Shown in pieces: positions 17,343 through 25,865 of a DNA stretch of 64,000 nucleotides (its first letter is position 1; every line of letters starts with the position of its first letter). Location: assembly GCF_007828865.1 (NCBI RefSeq), contig NZ_VIVK01000001.1:6138001-6202000 (forward strand), written 5' to 3'. The notes under the pieces were generated by a model. The model did not search any database and was not told where the DNA came from. It was given only the letters and a program-made list of their open reading frames with translations. Both the position numbers and the translations under genes were made by a program. The stretch is from Kribbella amoyensis (GTDB lineage Bacteria; Actinomycetota; Actinomycetes; Propionibacteriales; Kribbellaceae).

Positions 17343-18575
17343 TCAGCGCACCGAAGGCCGCCGGCCGTCGAGACCGGGGAGTACCAGCTCGAACGTCGCA
17401 CCTGGACCACCGGGGACCAGCCGGAGCTGACCCCCGAGCCGGTTGGCCACGTCATGGGTGAGGGCCAGACCGAGTCCGTAGTGGGCCCGGCCGCCTCGAC
17501 GGCCGCTGGAGTCGAACCGGCGGAGTACGCGCTGCGCCGCCTCGGGCGCGATGCCGGGCCCCGCGTCACTCACCGCCAGGATCACTTCTCGCCGCTGCCG
17601 CCGGACGATGATCCGCACCTCGCCTCCCCGCGGGGTGTGATCGATCGCGTTGTCCACCAGTGCCATCGTCGCCCGCCGGACCGCGCTCACCGACCCGAGG
17701 ATCCACAGGCCCTCCTCGTCCGCGGTCCGTCGCACCCGCACACCGGCTTGTTCGGCGTGCGCCTGCGCGCTGTCGGCGACCTCCTCGGCGATCGCGGCGA
17801 GATCGACCGGTTCGTGCTCTTCGGTACCGCGGGGATCGGCGGCGACGAGCAGATCGTCGATCACGTCACCCAGTCGCTTCGAGTCCTCGACGACGCCGTG
17901 CGCGTCCCGGAGGACCTCGTCACTCGAGCCGTGCCGGCGCAAGGTCCGATCGAGCATCTGGGCTCGCGTACTCAGCAGCGTGAGCGGCGTCCGTAGTTCA
18001 TGACCGGCGTCGGCCACGAACGCCCGCTGCAAGGTCAGTGCCTGGGCCAGCGGCGCCACCGCGCGTCGTCCGATGAAGAGGCCCAGCAGACCCGCGAACA
18101 CCAACCCCAGCGCCGACGCGACCGCCATCGTCTGCAGCATCCTCGTCCGGGCCTCGCGGGTGGTGGTGAGATCGAGCACCGCCTGCACCTGACCGGCGCC
18201 GACGAGTTCGGTGGCGACGCGGTACTCGCCGTCGCCGCGCTCCAAGGTCGTCAGCCGGACCTCGCCGGTGGCGCCACCGCGCAGTTTCGCCAGCTCGGCC
18301 ACCAACTCGGCCGGCAGACCGGGCGACGACGACGAGCCATGGCGGCCAGCCATCACCAACCAGGTTCCGGCCGGCGGATCACCGACGTCGTCGGCGGTCG
18401 CGATCGCCGACCGGAGCAGGTCGTCGGCCGCTCCCGCCTGCGCACGGACGACGACGAGCGTGACCAGGGCGACCAGCACGACCATCGCCACCGCGACGAG
18501 GACGGTGACCTGCGCGGCCACACTGCGAGCGGCCTTGCGAACCAGCGCCTCGTCGCCGATCGGGCGCCCGCTCAT
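17343..18575 (-). CDS. Sensor histidine kinase
   Basis: A 410-residue kinase with a short cytoplasmic start, TM1 (about 20-44), a roughly 105-residue extracytoplasmic domain, TM2 (about 148-170) and no obvious HAMP domain. The phosphoacceptor box is FVADAGHELRTPL, followed by the N box (ALVDNAIDHTP), G1 (DAGPGIAPEA) and G2 (YGLGLALTH). It starts at ATG 18575 within the stop of the response regulator (ATGA), so the pair is translationally coupled. The signal is unknown; location in a stress island suggests envelope or redox stress. Confidence 0.93.
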   Translation of the reverse strand: MSGRPIGDEALVRKAARSVAAQVTVLVAVAMVVLVALVTLVVVRAQAGAADDLLRSAIATADDVGDPPAGTWLVMAGRHGSSSSPGLPAELVAELAKLRGGATGEVRLTTLERGDGEYRVATELVGAGQVQAVLDLTTTREARTRMLQTMAVASALGLVFAGLLGLFIGRRAVAPLAQALTLQRAFVADAGHELRTPLTLLSTRAQMLDRTLRRHGSSDEVLRDAHGVVEDSKRLGDVIDDLLVAADPRGTEEHEPVDLAAIAEEVADSAQAHAEQAGVRVRRTADEEGLWILGSVSAVRRATMALVDNAIDHTPRGGEVRIIVRRQRREVILAVSDAGPGIAPEAAQRVLRRFDSSGRRGGRAHYGLGLALTHDVANRLGGQLRLVPGGPGATFELVLPGLDGRRPSVR

Positions 18576-19240
18576 CCGCCACCCAACCGGTAGCCGAGCC
18601 CGCGGACGGTACTGATCACCCCGCGCCCCAGCTTCCGCCGGCAGTAGTGGACGTAGGTGTCGACCACCGTCTCGGACTCCGCTTCGCCGAAGATGCGATC
18701 CAACAGCTCACCACGGCTGAAGACGATCCCCGGCCGCGCTGCCAACACTCCCACCAGGGCGGCCTCACGCTCGGACAACGCGACCAACGCGCCATCGGAA
18801 CGCCGGACGCTCCGGGTCGCGAGATCGAGGGAGCCACCTGGCACGCTCAGCTGGCCGGCGTGATCGAGATGCCTGCGCAGTAGCGCTCGCAGCCGCGCGA
18901 GCAGTTCGGTGAGTTCGAACGGCTTGGCCAGGTAGTCCTCGGCCCCCGCGTCCAGGCCTTCCACCCGATCCTCCGTCCGGCTGCGCGCCGACAGCACCAG
19001 GATCGGCGTACCGACCCCGCGGCTGCGTAACCGGGCGATGAGATCCAGGCCTTCGACCGCCGGCAGCCCCCGATCGACGACCATCACGTCGAACGGACGG
19101 GTCAGGGCCAGGTGAAGTCCGGTCTGCCCGTCCGCCGCGAGGGTCACCTCGTACTCCTCTTCGGCAAGCACTCGTCGCAGCAGACCGGCCAGGTCGGCGT
19201 CGTCCTCGACGAGCAGGATCCGAAAGCGCCCTGGCGTCAT
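18572..19240 (-). CDS. OmpR/PhoB-family response regulator
   Basis: A 222-residue two-domain regulator. The receiver domain has the acidic pair (LLVEDDADL), phospho-Asp in VMVVDRGLP and the conserved Lys in AKPFELTEL. The C-terminal winged helix (about 128-220) includes LSEREAALVGVL and ISTVRGLGYRLG. The first part of the longer open frame is not homologous, so ATG 19240 is chosen. It is first in a two-gene operon with the kinase. Codon 71 is the rare TTA (19028-19030). Confidence 0.93.
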   Translation of the reverse strand: MTPGRFRILLVEDDADLAGLLRRVLAEEEYEVTLAADGQTGLHLALTRPFDVMVVDRGLPAVEGLDLIARLRSRGVGTPILVLSARSRTEDRVEGLDAGAEDYLAKPFELTELLARLRALLRRHLDHAGQLSVPGGSLDLATRSVRRSDGALVALSEREAALVGVLAARPGIVFSRGELLDRIFGEAESETVVDTYVHYCRRKLGRGVISTVRGLGYRLGGG

Positions 19241-19259
19241 GCGCCCACCGTACGCCGCG

Positions 19260-19877
19260 TCACCGGACGGAGCGGCGTTTGCGTCGCCGGTGCACCAGAA
19301 CGGCGACCGCCACTCCGCAGACGAGCACGACGAGCAGGGCACCGCTGACAAGGCCGAGACGCTGTTCGAGCGCGTGGTACGACGCACCGGCCAGGTAGCC
19401 GCCGCCCGCCACCAGGATGGCCCAGACCACGCCACCGAACACGTTCGCGACCGTGAACACGCCACGGCCCATCCGGCTCATCCCCGCGATCCCGGGCATC
19501 AACGCACGGAACGCCGCTGTCCACCGGCCGATCACCACCGCGATCGCACCCCTCCGCGCGATCAGGCCCAACGTCCGGTCGACCTGCTCGGGTGCCCGCA
19601 GCTTCCGCGGCAACCGGGCCAGCGCCGCGGGACCGTACCGGCGGCCGACGACGAAGCCGACCTGATCCCCGACGATCGCCCCGAGCGCCGCGGCGACCAT
19701 CACCGCCCACAGCGGCAACGCACCGGCGTGCGCCACCACTCCCCCGACGATCACCGCGGTCTCACCTGGCACGACCAGGCCGAGGAAGGTCGACGCCTCC
19801 AGGGCCGGCAGCAGCGCCACCACCGAGATCACCAGCCACCCGGGCAGCCCCGCCAACCAGTCGAAGATCGTCGTCAT
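19260..19877 (-). CDS. DedA/SNARE-associated family membrane protein
   Basis: A 205-residue polytopic protein. Characteristic segments are EASTFLGLVVPGE, GAIVGDQVGFVVGRRYG and the FIGRW/G-type motif VIGRWTAAFRALMPGIAGM. DedA proteins are proton-coupled phospholipid or undecaprenyl-phosphate translocases (family knowledge). ATG 19877 is preceded by GAGGT. It lies 60 bp downstream of hsp20 on the same strand and 19 bp before the response regulator, so readthrough from the hsp20 transcript is possible. Confidence 0.9.
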   Translation of the reverse strand: MTTIFDWLAGLPGWLVISVVALLPALEASTFLGLVVPGETAVIVGGVVAHAGALPLWAVMVAAALGAIVGDQVGFVVGRRYGPAALARLPRKLRAPEQVDRTLGLIARRGAIAVVIGRWTAAFRALMPGIAGMSRMGRGVFTVANVFGGVVWAILVAGGGYLAGASYHALEQRLGLVSGALLVVLVCGVAVAVLVHRRRKRRSVR

Positions 19878-19937
19878 CCGAACCTCAGCTCGGGCGGCGA
19901 TGCCGTCTCCCGACGGCACCGCCACCTACTCGGCCGA

Positions 19938-20360
19938 TCACGTGGTGTGCTCGATCGGCACGGTCCGGGTCTCGGCGGACTTCGCCGAGATCGGCACGGT
20001 GACCTCGAGGATCCCGGACTCGTACTTCGCGGTGACGGCCGTGTCGTCCGCACCGTCGGGCAGCATCACCCGGCGGGTCAGCGCGCCGTAGTGGAACTCC
20101 GTCCGGCCACCGTCGTGCTCCTCCTGCTGACGAGTCGCCGAGATGGTCAGCATCCCCTGCGCCACCTCGACCTCGATGTCCTTGGCGGGATCGAGACCCG
20201 GCAGCTCCGCCTTCACCACGTAGCGGTCGCTGTCGGCGTACTCCTCGATCCGCATGCCCCGCATCATCGGCGGCCACGCCAGCATGCTCGGCAGGCCCTC
20301 GGCCCAGTCGAACAGTTCGGCCAGCTGCCGCCGGTTGTCCCTGCGCTCCACTGTCGTCAT
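19938..20360 (-). CDS. Hsp20/alpha-crystallin small heat shock protein
   Basis: A 140-residue chaperone that holds unfolding proteins in large oligomers in the cytoplasm. The alpha-crystallin domain spans about 38-135, with RYVVKAELPGLDPAKDIEVE and the conserved ESGILEVTVP strand (normally GVL in this position). The N-terminus includes a Trp/Met-rich segment (LPSMLAWPPMMRGM), as in mycobacterial Acr. ATG 20360 overlaps the stop of the P-type ATPase gene (ATGA), and its ribosome site AGGAGAGGAG lies inside that gene, so its expression is tied to the pump unless an internal promoter is used. Confidence 0.95.
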   Translation of the reverse strand: MTTVERRDNRRQLAELFDWAEGLPSMLAWPPMMRGMRIEEYADSDRYVVKAELPGLDPAKDIEVEVAQGMLTISATRQQEEHDGGRTEFHYGALTRRVMLPDGADDTAVTAKYESGILEVTVPISAKSAETRTVPIEHTT

Positions 20361-23179
20361 CGCGTACTCCTCTCCTGCGTCCGTCCTTCCACCTCCAGCG
20401 CACCTCGCGCGTCCGGTCCAGAAAAGGGACTTGCGGCCCCAGTCACCGGACCGTCAGCCCCTCGGGCAACGCGGACCGCCGAGCGGCCGCGACGACGCCG
20501 GATCAGGCGCCAGGTCTCGTCGGCACCCCACACCAGGACCGGGAACGTGAGCAGGATCGACAACTGCGCAAGAGGCGGGACCGCCGTACCGAAGAGGTCC
20601 TGCAGGGGTGCAACGGTGACGACCGCGGCGGCGAAGACGAGCTCGAAGAGGACGCCCCACAACAGCAGCCGGTTCGACAGGACGCCGATCGAGCGCAGTG
20701 AGGCGTACTGGGTCCGGGCGGAGAAGGCGGTACCGATCTGGCAGGCCACGATCCCGAGGAAGGTCATCGTGGTCGCCTGCAGCCACAGGTGATGCAGTGC
20801 CTCCCCGCTCCCGGTGGGATCGCCCGGGCGCCAGCCGCCCGCCAGCAGGGTCCAGAAGTACACGCCGACGACCAGGACCGCGGACACCCCACCGAGCAGA
20901 CCCCAGGCACGAGCCAGCATCGGCCCGTCGATCACGCTGTCGGACCGATGTCGGGGCGGCCGATCCATGAGTCCGGGTTCGGCGGGTTCGCGGCCGAGTG
21001 CGAGGGCCGGCAGTGTCTCGGTCCCGAGGTCGATCGCGAGGATCTGCAGCACCGTCAACGGCAGCGGGATCCGCCCGCCCGACAGCGCGTACACGAGGAA
21101 CGGGACGACCTCGGGGGTCGCGTGGGCGAAGATGTACACGATGAACTTGCGAACGTTGTCGTAGACCCGGCGGCCGGCCTCGACCGCGGTGACGATGTCC
21201 GCGAAGTTGTCGTCGGTGAGCACCATCGTGGCCGCCTCCCGGGCCACATCGGTGCCCGAGGCCCCCATCGCGACCCCGATGTCGGCCCGGCGCAGCGCGG
21301 GCGCGTCGTTCACCCCGTCCCCGGTCATCGCGACCACGTGCCCCTCGGCCCGCAGCGCGTCCGCGATCCGCAGCTTCGACTCCGGCGAGCTCCGGGCGAA
21401 GACGAGGCTCCGCCGCGTCGCGAGCAACTGGTCCAGGTCGGACTCGCTCATCCGATCCAGCTCGGTCCCGGTGACGACGGCCGTGTCGTCGGTGGCGATC
21501 CCGACCTGCCGCGCGATCTCCGCCGCGGTGAGTCCGTTGTCGCCGGTCACCACGATGAGCCGGATCCCCGCCGCCTGGCACCGCCGGACCGCGTCGGCCA
21601 CCTCCGGTCGGGGCGGATCGAGCATCGCTACGACGCCGAGGAACGTCAGCTCCCGCTCCACCTCGGTCCGCGCGGCCGGCCCCGATCCCGGCTCGATCAC
21701 CCGGTCCGCCACGCCGATCAGGCGCAGGCCACGCCCGGCGAACTCGGTGAAGGTCCGCGCGAACCAGGCCCGGTCGGGATCAGTCAGTACCTGGCTCCCC
21801 GCGGCCGTCAGGAAGTGGGTAGACCGAGCCAGGATCTCCTCGGGCGCCCCTTTCGCGTGCACGATCTTGCCGCGGCCGTCCAGTTCCCTGTCGATCGTCG
21901 ACATCATCCGCACCGACGGATCGAATGCGAACTGTGCGGTCCGGCGGCGCGCTCGCTCGGCGGCGTCGACGCCGGTTCCCAGCTCCACCGCGGCCCGCAC
22001 CAGGGCGACCTCGGTGGGGTCACCGGTGTCCGCATCGGCGTTGGAACACAGCGCGAGCGCATCGGCCAACCGCCGGACGGTCACCTGGTCCGACCGGTCC
22101 AGCGGGATCGGACCCGATGGTGTCCACACGTCGGTCACGTGCATCCGGTTCTGGGTCAGCGTCCCGGTCTTGTCGGTGCAGATCACCGTCGTCGACCCGA
22201 GCGTCTCGACCGCCGAGAGCCGCTTCACCACTCCACCGGCCCTGGCCAGGATCCGTACCCCGACCGCCAGGGCCAGGGTGATCGTCGGCAGCAGGCCTTC
22301 CGGTACGTTCGCCACCAGCAGGCCGATCGCGAAATTGAGGGCCTCCGGCAACGACAGCCCGGCCACCGTCGTCCCGAGCAGCAGGAACAGCAGCCCGGCG
22401 CCGATCGCGACCGCCGCGATCAGCCAGGCGACCCGCTTGACCTGCCGTTCCAGCGGGCTGTCCGCACGCGTCACCCGCTGCGACATCCCCGCGATCCGGC
22501 CGAGCTCGGTGTGCATCCCGGTCGCGAACACGATCCCGCGAGCCTCTCCCGCCGTACAGCTCGTCCCGCTGAACACCAGGTCGCCCGCGTCCAGCAGTCC
22601 ACCCGAAGGATCGGTCAGGTCGGCGGACCGGACGACGGGCACGGATTCACCGGTGAGGGTCGAGTTGTCGATCTCCACCGCCCCGGAGACCAGCCGTACG
22701 TCGGCCGAGACCCGGTTGCCCTCGGAGAGAACGACGACATCCCCCGGGACGAGCGTCCTGGCTTCGACGCTGCCGGCCACCCCGTCGCGGACCACGGTGG
22801 TCAACACCGGCAGGTACGCGGCGAGCGCTTCGACCGCGCGTTCCGCCTGCCGTTCCTGGACGAACGCGAGACCGGCGTTGAGCAGGATCACGACCACGAT
22901 GGCCACCGCAAGCACCGGCGTACCTCCGGCAGCCGCCAGGACCGCGGCGAGCCAGAGCAGCAACGCGAGTGGGTGGGTCAGCTGCCGAACCAGCTCCCCC
23001 AGCCACCCCGATCCCTGCCGGCGGGTCAGCTCGTTCGGACCGTAGGCCACCAGCCGGCGCTCCGCCTCCCGGGCCGTCAACCCGTCCACCGAGGTCCGCA
23101 AATCCCGGAACAGCCGGTCGGCCGGTTCGCGAGGATCCGCTGTTTCCAGATCCTCCACCGGGCGTGGCGTCGCGGTCAC
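20357..23179 (-). CDS. P-type cation ATPase, type II (Na/K- or Ca-type)
   Basis: A 940-residue pump with cation ATPase N-domain (residues about 25-95), LTGESVPV, VPEGLLP in helix 4, DKTGTLTQNRM, KGAPEEIL, TGDGVNDAPALRRAD and four to six C-terminal helices. The helix 6 segment reads DLGTETLPALALG, with Glu721 in place of the ion-ligand Asp, closer to Na/K-ATPase-like bacterial pumps than to the pump at 6449. GTG 23179 is chosen because it overlaps the upstream stop (GTGA) and begins the homology. It is the third of four coupled genes (dikinase-like protein, USP, pump, Hsp20). Confidence 0.93.
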   Translation of the reverse strand: MTATPRPVEDLETADPREPADRLFRDLRTSVDGLTAREAERRLVAYGPNELTRRQGSGWLGELVRQLTHPLALLLWLAAVLAAAGGTPVLAVAIVVVILLNAGLAFVQERQAERAVEALAAYLPVLTTVVRDGVAGSVEARTLVPGDVVVLSEGNRVSADVRLVSGAVEIDNSTLTGESVPVVRSADLTDPSGGLLDAGDLVFSGTSCTAGEARGIVFATGMHTELGRIAGMSQRVTRADSPLERQVKRVAWLIAAVAIGAGLLFLLLGTTVAGLSLPEALNFAIGLLVANVPEGLLPTITLALAVGVRILARAGGVVKRLSAVETLGSTTVICTDKTGTLTQNRMHVTDVWTPSGPIPLDRSDQVTVRRLADALALCSNADADTGDPTEVALVRAAVELGTGVDAAERARRRTAQFAFDPSVRMMSTIDRELDGRGKIVHAKGAPEEILARSTHFLTAAGSQVLTDPDRAWFARTFTEFAGRGLRLIGVADRVIEPGSGPAARTEVERELTFLGVVAMLDPPRPEVADAVRRCQAAGIRLIVVTGDNGLTAAEIARQVGIATDDTAVVTGTELDRMSESDLDQLLATRRSLVFARSSPESKLRIADALRAEGHVVAMTGDGVNDAPALRRADIGVAMGASGTDVAREAATMVLTDDNFADIVTAVEAGRRVYDNVRKFIVYIFAHATPEVVPFLVYALSGGRIPLPLTVLQILAIDLGTETLPALALGREPAEPGLMDRPPRHRSDSVIDGPMLARAWGLLGGVSAVLVVGVYFWTLLAGGWRPGDPTGSGEALHHLWLQATTMTFLGIVACQIGTAFSARTQYASLRSIGVLSNRLLLWGVLFELVFAAAVVTVAPLQDLFGTAVPPLAQLSILLTFPVLVWGADETWRLIRRRRGRSAVRVARGADGPVTGAASPFSGPDARGALEVEGRTQERSTR
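20426..20440. promoter_or_regulatory. DosR-like box upstream of hsp20
   Basis: GGGACTTGCGGCCCC lies 66 bp upstream of the hsp20 ATG, inside the 3' end of the ATPase gene. It matches 11 of 14 positions of the mycobacterial DosR consensus GGGACTWWAGTCCC, with both outer half-sites kept. It may allow hsp20 to be induced separately from the pump. Confidence 0.35.
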
Positions 23180-23637
23180 GTCCGTACGATCGCCACCGGC
23201 GAGGCCGCGTGGTGCAGCAGGTTCTGGCTGACCGACCCCAGCAACAGCCCCGCGACCGCCGGGTCCTTCGCCTGATATGGCTCCAGGCTCTCCGCCAGCC
23301 ACTGGGCCAGGAGCCGATGAACATCCGCGATCGGGGCCCCGTGGTGTTCCTGTGGATGCCAGCAGTACACCGCGGTCAGCTGCTGCCCGGTGCGGGCCGC
23401 CTCTTCGAACGCCATCGTCAACGCACCGTCGGAATCCGATGAACCATCCGTCCCCACCACCACCGGGCCGCTACGGCGGTCACCCCGGACGACGACCACC
23501 GGACACGGCGAGCTCTGGTCGTACCCGAGCCGGTCCCGAACGAACTGCACCGCGGCGTCGAGCTCTCGCTGGTGCAGGGCGACCTGGCTTTCGGGCGTGC
23601 TGTCGACCCCCACGACCACCTGCTTCCGCATGGCCAT
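23176..23637 (-). CDS. Internally deleted universal stress protein
   Basis: A 153-residue protein that aligns with a two-domain USP missing two blocks. It opens with a normal strand (VVVGVDSTPESQVAL), jumps to the end of domain 1 (QSSPCPVVVVRGD), starts domain 2 normally (PVVVGTDGSSDSDGAL), then jumps from LEPYQAKDP to AGLLLGSVSQNLLHHA. The Gly-Ser-Arg-Gly start of the ATP loop is lost while its end remains. The frame is intact and coupled on both sides (TGATG upstream, GTGA downstream), so it is still translated, perhaps only to couple flanking genes. ATP binding is unlikely. Confidence 0.75.
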   Translation of the reverse strand: MAMRKQVVVGVDSTPESQVALHQRELDAAVQFVRDRLGYDQSSPCPVVVVRGDRRSGPVVVGTDGSSDSDGALTMAFEEAARTGQQLTAVYCWHPQEHHGAPIADVHRLLAQWLAESLEPYQAKDPAVAGLLLGSVSQNLLHHAASPVAIVRT

Positions 23638-24599
23638 CACCGCACCGGCTTGCGGACCGCGTCGCCAGGAGCGCCGACCGCGATCGCGGAGCGCAGGCCG
23701 GGGCGGACCTCGATCACGTACAGGGCGCCGGTGCGGCCGTCCTTGGCCCATTCGAGTTCCGTGGGCCGGTGGAAGTACCGATCGGCCGCGACCGACCATT
23801 GCGCGAGCTCGCGGATCTCCTCGTCCGTCAGGACCAGGGCGGACCGTTCCGTTCGCGTGGTCGGTACCTCTCGGGTACCGCGCGGGTCGGCGTACACGAT
23901 CTTGGATCGCTGAGAGCCGTGGTGCTTGACGAGCAACTGGCCCGTGCCGGCACGCACCGAGTACTGGTCGGTGCGTTCCGGAGGTGGATCGCCAAGGCCC
24001 CAGGCGGCGCGGATGCGGACCAGGGTGTTCTCGCCACGTGCGGTTCCGGAGGCGCCGAGATCCGAACGGACCATCCGCTCGACCGTCACCGGCATGACCG
24101 CGGCAAGGTGGTCCACGCCGTCGAGCTCCCGTCCAGCTACCGCCACCGCGCTGAACAACGACGCGAAGCAGCGCCGGCAAGCGCCCACGACGTCCGCGCC
24201 GGTGTGCAGATGCAGGAACACCTCGTCCCGCACGCCCTCGTCGACCACGACCGGGCTGCACCGGACAGCGACCTCAGTACCCTCCCCGCCGAGACCCGCG
24301 TATGCCTCCAGGATCGCGTCGGCGAGATCGTCAGGGACGGACGCGTCGTGGAACGCGGTCCGGATCGCCGCCGCGACCACCTGCACGTCCCGCCCGTGCC
24401 GGTAACGCCGGATCTCCTGCGCGATCACCGGCCGCAGTCGCGCCGACCGGACGAACTCCTGGTACGCAGCCGCGGTGACCGCGAATCCTTCGGGGACCCG
24501 GAGGCCCGCTCCGGTCAGCTCGGCCAGCTGGGCGCATTTCACCCCCACCTGGGCCGGGTCGACCTCGCCGGTGAGCCGAACGACCTTCTCGCCAGTCAT
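23637..24599 (-). CDS. PEP-synthase N-domain-only protein, degenerate
   Basis: A 320-residue protein matching only the ATP-grasp (pyruvate, water dikinase N-terminal) domain of PEP synthase; the phosphohistidine and PEP-binding domains are absent. The paralogue at 1-1688 shows what is lost: its VRSSATAEDLPDASFAGQQ is here VRCSPVVVDEGVRDEVF, its GLGEAVVSGEVDP is GLGDPPPERTDQY, and its QARPET is EVRPGL. Catalysis is therefore unlikely. The C-terminal match (EWAKDGRTGALYVIEVRPG) ends at the natural domain border. ATG 24599 has GCGAGG upstream. It heads the coupled run with the deleted USP, pump and Hsp20. A regulatory or decoy role is possible. Confidence 0.8.
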   Translation of the reverse strand: MTGEKVVRLTGEVDPAQVGVKCAQLAELTGAGLRVPEGFAVTAAAYQEFVRSARLRPVIAQEIRRYRHGRDVQVVAAAIRTAFHDASVPDDLADAILEAYAGLGGEGTEVAVRCSPVVVDEGVRDEVFLHLHTGADVVGACRRCFASLFSAVAVAGRELDGVDHLAAVMPVTVERMVRSDLGASGTARGENTLVRIRAAWGLGDPPPERTDQYSVRAGTGQLLVKHHGSQRSKIVYADPRGTREVPTTRTERSALVLTDEEIRELAQWSVAADRYFHRPTELEWAKDGRTGALYVIEVRPGLRSAIAVGAPGDAVRKPVR

Positions 24600-24739
24600 G
24601 TCCCGTCCTCGCCTTCCGCCGCTGTACCTCTCTTCCATCCGACCAGCCGGGCGGCGCTCCGGGCAGCGACGAAGGTCCCGCCGTCGCTCGCCGGACGGCC
24701 CGCGGATCCGGCGGCGGGGAGCCGAAGGTCCCGTGCCGG

Positions 24740-24754
24740 AGGACCCATCGGCCC
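24740..24754. promoter_or_regulatory. Possible DosR-like box in divergent region
   Basis: AGGACCCATCGGCCC lies 50 bp upstream of the flippase-like gene start (24804) and about 140 bp upstream of the divergent dikinase-like gene (24599). The 204-bp intergenic region also holds AAGGTCCCG repeats at about 24668 and 24725. The match to a GGGAC-CCC site is weak, so this is tentative. Confidence 0.2.
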
Positions 24755-24803
24755 GTGCGTCCCGGGCGGGCGGCGATCGAAGCTCGGAGGAGGAGGTGAA
24801 CCC

Positions 24804-25856
24804 ATGGGTCGCCGGGACGCCGCAGCCGCCCCCTGGGGCCGACGTTCCCAGCTGCGCCTGTGGTCCGTCCTGGCCCTGCTCACCCTGCTGGCCCTGATCG
24901 CGTACTTCGGCCCGTCCCGGTTCGCGGAGGCACGCGCCGCCCTGCACCGCGTCGGCACGATGCAGCCCGCCTGGGTCGCGCTGGCGATCGTCCTGGAAGC
25001 CTGCAGCCTGGTCTGCTACTCGCTCTTCACCCGCGCCCTGCTCCGTCCCCGCGACCCCCGGTTCTCCTGGATCCTCCGCTCCGACCTCACCGGATACGGT
25101 GTCAGCCACGTCGTCCCCGGAGGCGGCGCGACGGCGGCCGCGATCCGTTTCCGCCTGCTCACTGTGGGCGGTGCGCGCCCCACGGACGTCACGGCGACGA
25201 TCGCTGCCGAGGGGGTCGGGACGTGGCTGGCGCTCGTCCTGATCGCCTGGCTCACCACGATCCCCGCGATCGTGTTCCACGACGCCGCCGGGGCCTATCT
25301 GGTCGTCTTCGGGATCGGCCTGGTCCTCGGTGTCGGCGGGATCTTCGCCGCCCGTGAACGAACCGCCCTCGAACGACTGTCGGCCCGCCTGCTGAGGTCG
25401 TCGACCCAACGGCTCCCCCGACGGGCGCGCAGCGGCATCAAAGCCGTCGCGGTCCGGCTCCGCGATTTCCTCGCCGACCCCAAGGTCCGAAAGGCGTTCC
25501 TGCTCTGGGCCACCCTGAACTGGCTCTTCGACGCGGCCGTCCTCGGCGTCTTCCTCGCCGCGTACGGAGACTGGGTCGACCCGGTCACCCTGCTCCTGAG
25601 CTACTGCCTCGCCAACCTCGCCGGCATCATCCCGCTCACCCCCGGCGGCCTCGGCATCGTCGAAGCGGTCGCGATCTCCTCCCTGGCCGGATTCGGCGTC
25701 GACACCGAGACCGCGGTCCTCGCCGTCCTCTCCTGGCGCCTCGTCCAGTTCTGGCTCCCCGTCCCCGTCGCCGGAGCCTGCTACCTGACCCTCCGCGCCC
25801 AACTCAGCCTCACGCCCGACACCCACAGCTCCACCTCCAACGACTCCCTGGGCTGA
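24804..25856 (+). CDS. Flippase-like membrane protein (LPG synthase TM/UPF0104 family)
   Basis: A 350-residue protein with about eight membrane helices, of the lysylphosphatidylglycerol-synthase transmembrane family (PF03706 type). Typical segments are SHVVPGGGATAAAIRF near residue 100 and the C-terminal LANLAGIIPLTPGGLGIVEA. There is no soluble lysyltransferase domain, so it is the flippase-like half only; such proteins are thought to move lipid-linked compounds. ATG 24804 has GGAGGAGGAGG 7 nt upstream. It is convergent with ubiA (9 bp apart) and is a paralogue of the gene at 31033. Confidence 0.88.
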   Translation: MGRRDAAAAPWGRRSQLRLWSVLALLTLLALIAYFGPSRFAEARAALHRVGTMQPAWVALAIVLEACSLVCYSLFTRALLRPRDPRFSWILRSDLTGYGVSHVVPGGGATAAAIRFRLLTVGGARPTDVTATIAAEGVGTWLALVLIAWLTTIPAIVFHDAAGAYLVVFGIGLVLGVGGIFAARERTALERLSARLLRSSTQRLPRRARSGIKAVAVRLRDFLADPKVRKAFLLWATLNWLFDAAVLGVFLAAYGDWVDPVTLLLSYCLANLAGIIPLTPGGLGIVEAVAISSLAGFGVDTETAVLAVLSWRLVQFWLPVPVAGACYLTLRAQLSLTPDTHSSTSNDSLG

Positions 25857-25865
25857 CTGCCAGGG

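Noticed and set aside
20789..23275. An 828-codon plus-strand frame opposite the second P-type ATPase
   Set aside because: Shadow frame of a conserved gene; composition is His/Arg/Asp-rich with no domain.
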